From the NCBI GenBank assembly GCA_041399065.1, contig JAWKTN010000010.1, positions 1 to 64,000 on the forward strand: a stretch of DNA of 64,000 bases. Direction: 5' to 3'. Below are positions 54,503 to 64,000 of the stretch, one piece after another. This DNA is from JAGQPD01 sp020426865 (GTDB lineage: Bacteria > Planctomycetota > Planctomycetia > Pirellulales > Pirellulaceae). Made by a program: the position numbers and the translations under genes. Each line of letters begins with the position of its first letter. The first letter of the stretch is position 1. The notes beneath the pieces are model-generated. The model was not told the origin of the DNA. It did not search any database and saw only the letters and a list, made by a program, of their open reading frames with translations.

Positions 54503-55357
54503 TTAGTCTGCGATGGCCGATTCACGTTCGGTCTGCAATCCTTGAAGCTGCAGGAGCATTCCGGGAAGAAAGACCTCCGGTAGATCCGGCAAGTCCCGGT
54601 TGTCCAAGACTTGGACGATCAACGAACGCTGCTGTGCCAATTGGTGCACCCGTTCGATTGCTGAACGGCAGCCATAGGCTAAGAAAATCGAACCATGTTT
54701 ATCCAGCCGGCGAGGAATGCCGGCGACGATGGAAGCGAGCAACGCGAAGTTTTCGTCGTAGAAGGCAAAGTCGGCGATGGAGTTGGGATGCTGGTCTTCC
54801 CAGGGAGGATTGGAGATGATCAGGTCGAACACCTCGTCAGGGCGCAGCGCGGAGTATGCGTCTGGCAACGCCGGATCGACCCAACGCACATCCAGGCGTT
54901 CGCCAAGTCCCAGTCGCTCGGCGTTATAGTGGGCATTGGCAATTGCCGCTGGATTGACGTCGGTAGCGATGACTTTTCGCGCTCCATGCTGCAGGCAGCA
55001 GAGGGCGACAAGTCCGGTACCGGTGCCGATTTCCATTACGGCTTTATCGCGAACGAGGTCTGTGTCGCGAATCAGAGCCCGCAGGCTTTCCGTATCGCGT
55101 GGTTCCCAGAACACCGTATCGAATTGGGCAATCGCCTTGGGAAAATCGTCGACGTAGCGCCAATGATCGATGGCGATCGGCGTATCTTCTGGTAGTGTGT
55201 GGCGCCAGTCGGCCGTTGGGGGAGGCGAGTTCATAGGCAGCGACGGCGGATTCTCGCGGCACGCGCCCAGCAGCGCAATGATCACGAGGGTGGCCGTCCA
55301 CCGTCGGAACAACTGTCGATACAGGCTGGGGCAACAATTGCCATCGGCGTATTCCAT
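54503..55357 (-). CDS. SAM-dependent methyltransferase with lipoprotein signal
   Basis: Start ATG 55357, 284 residues. A hydrophobic segment with a lipobox-like LVIIALLGAC comes first (about 22-33). The rest is a class I methyltransferase: VMEIGTGTGLVALCCLQHGA (motif I) and IISNPPWED (the NPPW motif of N-directed enzymes). SAM is cytosolic, so an exported, lipid-anchored form is odd. Either the start is further in, or the hydrophobic part is a cytoplasmic-facing anchor. The sequence does not settle this. Single gene, convergent with Minf_1886. Confidence 0.7.
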   Translation of the reverse strand: MEYADGNCCPSLYRQLFRRWTATLVIIALLGACRENPPSLPMNSPPPTADWRHTLPEDTPIAIDHWRYVDDFPKAIAQFDTVFWEPRDTESLRALIRDTDLVRDKAVMEIGTGTGLVALCCLQHGARKVIATDVNPAAIANAHYNAERLGLGERLDVRWVDPALPDAYSALRPDEVFDLIISNPPWEDQHPNSIADFAFYDENFALLASIVAGIPRRLDKHGSIFLAYGCRSAIERVHQLAQQRSLIVQVLDNRDLPDLPEVFLPGMLLQLQGLQTERESAIAD

Positions 55358-55429
55358 CCCGCGATTGTAGCACGGCACCAGCGCGCGCGGCACCAGCGCG
55401 GGGGGCCATCGCGGGCTGATTGTCCCGGA

Positions 55430-55759
55430 TCAATTGGGTTGTCGAGCTCGGAGTCGCCGGCAGAGGTTGACCAGTTTGACGAGATGTCGTTGAATTTCGT
55501 CGGTTGGGGCCATGTCGCGGACGGCGATTTCCAACGCGGCGGCATACGGTGTGATTTGGTGGAACCCATAGCTGCCCGACGCACCTTTTAGTTGATGTGC
55601 GGTGCGGCGAAGTTCTTCCCATCGCTGCTGGGCATAGGTTGTCTCGAGCGTCGCGATGCGATCGGGGAGGTCGGCAACGAACATCTCCACCAACTCGAAT
55701 AGATCAGACTCGGGTCCAAAAGCCGAAAAAATTGCTTCTTCTTGCAACGTTTCTGTCAT
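55430..55759 (-). CDS. histidine phosphotransfer (HPt) protein
   Basis: Start at ATG 55759 behind a GGGGGG site; another ATG lies 12 bases earlier. 109 residues, all helical, with the phosphorylated His in AHQLKGASGSYGF. HPt proteins carry phosphate between hybrid kinases and regulators. It is divergent from the regulator at 56174, and it fits as the missing shuttle of the phosphorelay encoded by the next genes. Confidence 0.85.
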   Translation of the reverse strand: MTETLQEEAIFSAFGPESDLFELVEMFVADLPDRIATLETTYAQQRWEELRRTAHQLKGASGSYGFHQITPYAAALEIAVRDMAPTDEIQRHLVKLVNLCRRLRARQPN

Positions 55760-55771
55760 ACTGCCCCCCAA

Positions 55772-56173
55772 AAAGCGATACGTAACCGAGTATCAAATTG
55801 ATGCAAGGAGCTCTGCCCGCTCCCCAAAAATTCGTCCGCGACATGACGCGGAAGTTGCGACCCTTCAGTCAACTGTGGGGCGCAATTCGAGAAAGTCAAC
55901 TTTGGACACAAGCGCGGTAATGGGTAGCGATGAACAAGGTGTGTGGTTGTGCGGGTTGACTGGGTTGGGTTGGGTTTGTCGGTTGGCGGCGAGGGCTGTG
56001 TCCGTTTGCATGCCACCAGAAATAACCTACTCTTGGCTGAAAGACAAAAAGTTCTTTCGCTTGGTGATCCTGGTTTGCGTGGCCTCTCTCAACTGAGAGA
56101 GAGAGAATGAACTGCGGGGCGCGTGTGATTCGTTCGCATGTTGCCATCCACATCTATTAGAGGAACACCAATC
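55772..56173. other. 400-bp divergent region of the phosphorelay
   Basis: No gene supported. It lies between the HPt gene and the response regulator and must hold both promoters. It has a run of GGTT repeats near 55955-55990 and a GAGAGAGA stretch near 56098. A GAGGAA site precedes the regulator start. Confidence 0.35.
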
Positions 56174-56629
56174 ATGGGGCAGGAACAGACGTTTCTACAT
56201 GTCGACGACGATCCAGCAATTCTACGAATCGTCGCGCACAAGCTTGGACAATATGGGTATGACGCGGTGTCTGTCGAAGATCCACGGCAAGCGCTCAAAA
56301 GGCTACTCGAGTCAGGGGCGCGGATTGTCATTCTCGATATCGACATGCCCCACATCGACGGGCTGAGTCTTCTCCGGCAGTTGAAGGAGCACGATGGGGG
56401 GATTCAAGTCATCATGTTGACCGGAATGGTCTCGATGGGAACGGTGATGCAGGCGATGCGTTGGGGGGCGGAGGGATGCGTCTTCAAACCGATCGATGAC
56501 TTTGATCCGCTGTTGAACATGATGGACGCAGCGTATCAAAAAATCGACCGATGGTGGGATGCGTTATACGAACGGAGCCAGCGAAAGCAAGTCGATGAGC
56601 CAGCGATGACCGCTGCCGTGAAAGGCTAG
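56174..56629 (+). CDS. response regulator, receiver domain only
   Basis: ATG 56174 follows GAGGAAC. 151 residues. DDDP at 11-14, phosphorylated Asp55 in VILDIDMP, the TG motif in IMLTGMVS and a conserved Lys in FKPID. After about residue 125 only a short charged tail remains, so it has no output domain. Single-domain receivers relay phosphate or bind partners. It ends 11 bp before the first hybrid kinase. Confidence 0.88.
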   Translation: MGQEQTFLHVDDDPAILRIVAHKLGQYGYDAVSVEDPRQALKRLLESGARIVILDIDMPHIDGLSLLRQLKEHDGGIQVIMLTGMVSMGTVMQAMRWGAEGCVFKPIDDFDPLLNMMDAAYQKIDRWWDALYERSQRKQVDEPAMTAAVKG

Positions 56630-56640
56630 AGGGTGGCGTC

Positions 56641-57939
56641 ATGTCGACCGATCCATCCGATGCAGTACAAGCTCAAGAGCGGCAACTCCGGTTGGCTCAG
56701 GCTCGGGCCGAGGAGGGGAGTCGAGCGAGGATTGCGTTTCTGGCGAACATGAGCCATGAGATTCGTACGCCGTTGACGGCCATTCTGGGGTTCGCCGAGA
56801 CGCTTGGCGAACGATTGACGGGGCACGATTTAGAGCTGGTTCGGATCATCCAGCGGAATGGCGAACAGCTCGTACAACTTATCAGTGACGTATTGGACAT
56901 TGCCTTGGCGGAGTCGGGTAGTCTACCGATCAATGTATGTGCATGCGACGCGACGCGGGTGCTGACGGACATATCGGACCGTATGCGAATTCGGGCAGAG
57001 GGAAAGGGAGTAGCATTTTGCGTTGAGATCGATGCAGATGTGCCTCATTATGTGCGAGCCGACCCCGTTCGATGGCGACAGGTCTTGCAGCACTTGATCG
57101 ACAATGCGGTCAAGTTCACCGACCGTGGCCGTGTCTCGGTACGGTTGGCTTATGAACCGTCGGAACCTTCCGGGGCACTCGAAGGTCAACTGGTTTGCAC
57201 GATTGGAGATAGCGGCACGGGGATGTCTGCCGGTCAGATTGAGTTCTTGACGCGGCCCTTCTCACAGGGTGACGCGTCCATGGTACGGCGGCATGGTGGA
57301 GCAGGGTTGGGTTTGGCTCTTTCCAAGAGCATCTGCACTCTGATGGGAGGTAGCTTGGAGCTGTCGTCACGGTTGGGCAAGGGGACGACCGCGACCGTGC
57401 GCATTGCCGCACCGGCGTTCAGTGAGAGCGAGGTTGGAGCGACTTCGGACGGCGTTCGCATTCCGTTGCACACTTCAACGTCCGCGGATCGTCCGCCAGA
57501 ATTGCCCAAGCTGTCGGGGCGCATCCTCGTGGCAGAGGACGGACCCGATAACCGTCGATTGCTGGCGTTCATTCTGAAGGCCGCCGGGGCGTCAGTGACG
57601 ATGGCCGTGGATGGCGAAGAAGCTGTCCGAGCGGTCACGCGAGCGGCGGAAGAGGGAGAGCCATTTGACGCGATCTTGATGGATATGTACATGCCGGTAA
57701 TGGATGGTTATCTGGCCACGCGCTTATTGCGGGAGCGGGGTTGTATGGTGCCGATCGTCGCCGTCACTGCACATGCCCTCCGCGGTGATCGAGAAAAGTG
57801 TCTTGAGGTTGGTTGCAGCGACTTTTGCACCAAACCGATCAATCGCCACCGCTTGCTGGACATGTTGTCCTTTTGGATGAACCGGCAGCTCGGAACGGCC
57901 ATCACCATTCCGCCCGAGACAGACACGGAGGTGTGTTAG
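56641..57939 (+). CDS. soluble hybrid sensor histidine kinase
   Basis: 432 residues without a membrane span. The dimerisation domain has His39 in FLANMSHEIRTPLTAILGF, the ATP domain has HLIDNAVKFTDRG and GAGLGLALS, and the C-terminal receiver has the Asp348 site in ILMDMYMPVMDGY. No sensory domain lies before the kinase, only a coiled helix, so it should take its signal from a partner. TAGTG links its stop with the start of the binding-protein gene. Confidence 0.9.
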   Translation: MSTDPSDAVQAQERQLRLAQARAEEGSRARIAFLANMSHEIRTPLTAILGFAETLGERLTGHDLELVRIIQRNGEQLVQLISDVLDIALAESGSLPINVCACDATRVLTDISDRMRIRAEGKGVAFCVEIDADVPHYVRADPVRWRQVLQHLIDNAVKFTDRGRVSVRLAYEPSEPSGALEGQLVCTIGDSGTGMSAGQIEFLTRPFSQGDASMVRRHGGAGLGLALSKSICTLMGGSLELSSRLGKGTTATVRIAAPAFSESEVGATSDGVRIPLHTSTSADRPPELPKLSGRILVAEDGPDNRRLLAFILKAAGASVTMAVDGEEAVRAVTRAAEEGEPFDAILMDMYMPVMDGYLATRLLRERGCMVPIVAVTAHALRGDREKCLEVGCSDFCTKPINRHRLLDMLSFWMNRQLGTAITIPPETDTEVC

Positions 57940-58967
57940 TGCAGTCCGTATCTGTACGTGATCCAGTAGTCGGCAACGAACGGGGCCGCAGCAGCGACAG
58001 CATGTTGTTCGTTACGTTGATGTTTGTTATTGGGGCGCTCGTTGCCGTAGTATTGTCACTGCGTGGCACGACACCTGACCTGCGAGTCGGTGTGAATCCG
58101 TGGCCAGGCTATGCGTTTCTATTCGTTGCCGAGGAGAAGGGGTATTTTGCCGATGAGCATCTGCAAGTACGTCTCGTGGAATTGTCGTCACTGGGCGACG
58201 TCCGGCGCGCGTTTGAGCTGCAGCAAATCAACATGATGACGTGCACGTACGTGGAACTGCTGATGGTTGGTCAAGCCCACGGCACCCCGCCTCGGATTGT
58301 GTTGTGTGCGGACTATTCCCTTGGTGCCGACGTGCTAATCTCCAACAGCTCCATTCGTTCCGTTGAAGAACTTCGGGGGAGGCGGATCGCGTTTGAACCG
58401 GGAACATTGGACGCGATCGTGATCTGCTATGCGCTGCAGAGCCATGGAATGACGACCTCCGACGTGAAGCTCGTCGCGATGGCATCCAGCCAGATGGCAC
58501 ATGCGCTTCGGGACGGGCATATCGACGCCGTGCAGTGCTATCCCCCGTTGTCGACCGAGATTCTTTCTGATCCTGGGAGCCGCGTCTTGTTTGACTCGTC
58601 TCAGATTCCCGGAAAGGTTTGCGATGTCATTGTGGCGCACAGCGATCTAGGTCGTGATCATCCGGCAGCACTAGAAGCATTCTCGCGAGCCTACTTTCGG
58701 GCGGTTGAGTATTACCGCCAGCAACCCGACGAGGCGCTGGAGATCATCGCTCGAAGAACAGGGATGACCGCTGCTCAGGTGCAAGACTCCCTGGACTGCA
58801 TCCGAATTCTCGACGCGCGTGATCAGTGTCAACTGTTGGGAAATCCGGAGCAGCTCGAGACGACATTGGCCGAGACGGAGCGGCATATGCGAGCCGTTGG
58901 ACTGTGGCGGGGTGAACACGCGGCAAAAGCAACAGAAAGCAAGGCACCACAACCGGTGGGGAATTGA
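57939..58967 (+). CDS. membrane-anchored NMT1/SsuA-like substrate-binding protein
   Basis: GTG 57939 shares its G with the stop TAG of the kinase gene. 342 residues: an N-terminal membrane span (about 22-43) and then a periplasmic-binding-protein fold of the NMT1 type (DLRVGVNPWPGYAFLFVAEE, then a GYFADEHLQVRLVEL segment and RGRRIAFEPGTLDAIVICYA). These bind small organic ions. No ABC permease or ATPase is beside it; it lies between two hybrid kinases. It is therefore likely a sensor module that presents a ligand to a kinase, not a transporter part. Confidence 0.8.
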   Translation: MQSVSVRDPVVGNERGRSSDSMLFVTLMFVIGALVAVVLSLRGTTPDLRVGVNPWPGYAFLFVAEEKGYFADEHLQVRLVELSSLGDVRRAFELQQINMMTCTYVELLMVGQAHGTPPRIVLCADYSLGADVLISNSSIRSVEELRGRRIAFEPGTLDAIVICYALQSHGMTTSDVKLVAMASSQMAHALRDGHIDAVQCYPPLSTEILSDPGSRVLFDSSQIPGKVCDVIVAHSDLGRDHPAALEAFSRAYFRAVEYYRQQPDEALEIIARRTGMTAAQVQDSLDCIRILDARDQCQLLGNPEQLETTLAETERHMRAVGLWRGEHAAKATESKAPQPVGN

Positions 58968-58968
58968 A

Positions 58969-61823
<2,855 letters not shown>

Positions 61824-61827
<4 letters not shown>

Positions 61828-63077
61828 GGTGCAGCCTGCCCTTCTTGCGGCAATGGACGCGCGGTCACGCGGTTTCCCTTGCGCAGACTGGCCTCAGGTG
61901 CCACGACCAGCTGTTCGCCTTCGCGAATTCCGGAGACGATTTCGACGTCGAAGTCGTTTTGCAGGCCTACCACTATGTCCCGCAGTTCAAGTATCTTGTC
62001 ATGTACCACATAGCTTTGCCACTCGCCACTGGCGCTACGGAATACGGCCGCTCGCGGAACTACAATCGTCGCCTCCTTGCTCTCAGTGTAGATCCGCACT
62101 CGAACGCGGAAGTCCGCCCCCAGTTCACGACCTTCGCGGCCTAGTTGATTCAATACGTCCTTCGCGAATGCGACGACAACCAGTACTCGCTGTTGTTCAA
62201 CACCGAGTGATGAGCGTTTGGTGAAACCTTGCGGATAGATACGAGTGACGCGACCTGCCACTGGGTGTGGGCCGATTGCCGGGCCTTCGATATCTACCGT
62301 GTCTCCCACATTGATCCGCACGACGTCCTGCGTGAGGATCTCCGCTTCGACCTCTAATTCGTCGAGACTTCCCACCTGCAGTAACAACGTACCGGCCGGC
62401 AGCCAACGTTCGTTTGCCGTCTGTCGCTGCAACACGATCCCGTCGACCGGACTGCGAATCGTTGCTTTGTCCAAACGGCTTTGTGCCTCACGTTTGCGGG
62501 ATACCAGTTCCTCGTAGTTGAGTTCCGCGTTGCCACGATTCGTCCGCAGTTTGGCGTCCTCCAACACGTCCTTGCGATATTCGACGCGATCTTCCACTAG
62601 CTTGACCTCCGCGTTGTCTCGTTCCGATTCGCTGCGTGCGTTTTGTTGGGCCAGTCGAGTCATTCGTGCGGACTGGCTCTCCGAGTTATCCATGCGGGCC
62701 TTGCTGGCAATCATCGTTTGCTCGCTCTGTTCCAGGCTGCGGTCGTGATTGTCGAGCGTGCGCTGCGCCACTTCGACCTGCTTACCGATCCGCAGGAGAT
62801 CTTCTTCCAGTTCTTCCGTGTCCATCCTGGCGACAACTTCACCCGAGGTCACGCGGTCCCCTTCGCGGAGCGTAATCGGTAGGATACGACCATTTAAGGG
62901 CATGGTAATCTCGTAAATGTCTGGCAGTCGTGTTTTCGCACGCTCCTCGACGTACTCGCGTATCACGCCGCGTCGAGCGACCGCGACGTCCACGGGTACG
63001 CCCCGGGGTGCCATCCAGATCCAGATGAAGACCGCAACAATCAGCAGTAATGCGATCGACCAATAGCGCTTTTTCAT
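61824..63077 (-). CDS. periplasmic adaptor (HlyD/MacA-like) of an ABC exporter
   Basis: 417 residues. One N-terminal membrane span (WSIALLLIVAVFIWIWMA), a lipoyl-like hairpin split into two halves (LREGDRVTSGEVVARMDTEE and the later RSPVDGIVLQRQTANE), a long coiled coil between them (about 105-205) and a beta-barrel domain. MFP adaptors link an inner-membrane ABC exporter to an outer channel. The gene starts at the base after the permease stop, so the two form an operon transcribed leftwards. Confidence 0.85.
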
Positions 63078-64000
63078 TTACTCTCTCACGTTCAGGGCGT
63101 CGAGCCAGTTCATTTTGATAATCGCCCGATACACTGGAATGTTGGCGACTAGCGTAAAGATGGCTCCCCATGCGACCGTGTAGACGCAGCTGGATACGCT
63201 AGCGACGTAAGGAAACTGAAGCTGTTCCGATTTGTCCAATTCAATTCCCACTATCGTAAACCATACACCTAACGGAAATCCCAAGATCATGCCGCAGGCA
63301 CTGACGAGGAGGCTCTCTCGCAAGAATAGCATCGCAATTTCCGTGTGACGATAACCGAGGACGAGCAATGTGGCAATCTCCTGTCGACGCTCGGCAAGAG
63401 ATACCAACGATGCCGTCAGTACGCTGGCGACGAATAACAGCCCGGCAAACAGGATCTGCGTGCTGTTCGCCACCCAAATGGTTAGCATCAGATCTTCGAA
63501 CTGCTGCTTCTGGTCGCGCAGCGAACTGAAACCGCGCAGTTTCGGCATGTTCTTGAGAGACGTATATAGGTTACTAATCTCGCGAGGATTGACCAGTGTT
63601 TGTAGTTGATTCAATGCCGCGTCCTCTCCGACCAGTCGATTCAAATAACTCCAGTCAGCGTAAGCGGCACTGCCGACGTAACTTTCGACCACGCGGATAA
63701 CCGGCATGCGAATTGGTTCGCTCGCGCCTCGTTTGGGGATCATCACCACGGTGTCACCGGCCCGGGCACCCAACGATTCCGCCAGGTAGCTAGTTAGGAT
63801 GACACCCGCTTCCGGGATTTGCACGACGTTTCCGTCGGCGTCCCGCGGTACGGTCAGCCGGGCGTACGGGACGATTCCCTGAACCGCTGTGTTCTTTTTC
63901 TGGCGGCCGTAGTGGACCGTGCAAGGGACATTCAAGACAGGTTCGGCGTAATCGATTCCCGGAAGTCCCCGAAGCTCAAAAAAGGCCGCGTGGTCCACTT
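63078..64000 (-). CDS. FtsX/MacB-like ABC permease, truncated by window edge
   Basis: The C-terminal 300 or so residues of an ABC permease. A periplasmic part (to about 175) is followed by the FtsX-type three-span region (LFAGLLFVASVLTASLVSL; a RRQEIATLLVLGYRHTEIAM segment; then VSACGMILGFPLGVWF and VYTVAWGAIFTLVANIPVYR). It continues beyond the right edge, so its first span and the ATPase gene should be outside. It would export a substrate with the adaptor just downstream. Confidence 0.85.
   Translation of the reverse strand, partial: VDHAAFFELRGLPGIDYAEPVLNVPCTVHYGRQKKNTAVQGIVPYARLTVPRDADGNVVQIPEAGVILTSYLAESLGARAGDTVVMIPKRGASEPIRMPVIRVVESYVGSAAYADWSYLNRLVGEDAALNQLQTLVNPREISNLYTSLKNMPKLRGFSSLRDQKQQFEDLMLTIWVANSTQILFAGLLFVASVLTASLVSLAERRQEIATLLVLGYRHTEIAMLFLRESLLVSACGMILGFPLGVWFTIVGIELDKSEQLQFPYVASVSSCVYTVAWGAIFTLVANIPVYRAIIKMNWLDALNVRE

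Overview
The window reads as a planctomycete genome, most likely Pirellulales-like. The evidence is a giant secreted protein with the LEDRRVLA-type N-terminal motif and a C-terminal dockerin-like tail, a DUF1080 / PVC-type c-haem fusion, a PEP-CTERM protein, DUF1570, Minf_1886, and an Enzyme I and FloA of bacterial type. The order-level placement is inference from family content; no 16S gene is present.

There are two unlike halves. Positions 1 to about 18.9 kb are a mobile island. In order it holds orphan genes, a zinc-ribbon gene with an in-frame stop, a multi-GAF protein, a MobF (TrwC/TraI-type) relaxase-helicase, a minus-strand run of four unknown or HTH genes including a HEAT-repeat protein, a ParB-like protein, a small membrane protein, a VirD4/TraG-like coupling ATPase, a damaged stretch of secreted or membrane genes (about 13.97-16.92 kb), an excisionase-like protein, a small zinc ribbon and a tyrosine integrase. 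The integrase is transcribed away from the 5' half of a tRNA-Arg gene (18900-18941) that has no 3' half beside it. This marks the right-hand edge of an integrative conjugative element or its remnant. The other edge is outside the window. The island is damaged: the coupling protein and at least three following genes can only be read by changing frame several times, yet the pieces between the shifts are clean.

From 19 kb on the sequence looks like host chromosome with intact genes. Blocks are: an FHA protein, a methyltransferase and secreted planctomycete proteins (19-24.7 kb); a DUF1080/dehydrogenase/c-haem fusion (25-28.3 kb); a fatty acid beta-oxidation operon, FadJ-FadA-FadD-like (29.2-34.3 kb); a DUF4430/DUF6580 pair; FloA; a Gly/Cys-rich lipoprotein; a small fatty-acid-synthesis cluster of dehydratase, ACP, hotdog protein and ketosynthase (37.7-40.7 kb); PTS Enzyme I; a periplasmic nitrate reductase operon napDABGH (43.0-47.6 kb); a 1174-residue FG-GAP/dockerin-like protein; cysH with an Rrf2 regulator behind a promoter that carries a palindrome; PSP1 (RicT-like); Minf_1886; a methyltransferase with a lipoprotein signal; a sensory phosphorelay (HPt, response regulator, two hybrid kinases and a membrane-anchored NMT1-like binding protein, 55.4-61.8 kb); and the adaptor and permease of an ABC exporter that runs off the right edge.

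The strongest leads are the split tRNA-Arg at the integrase end, the indel-dense but substitution-poor tract of the island, the unknown HEAT/HTH gene run inside it, and the binding-protein/phosphorelay cassette. I saw no CRISPR array, IS element or rRNA.
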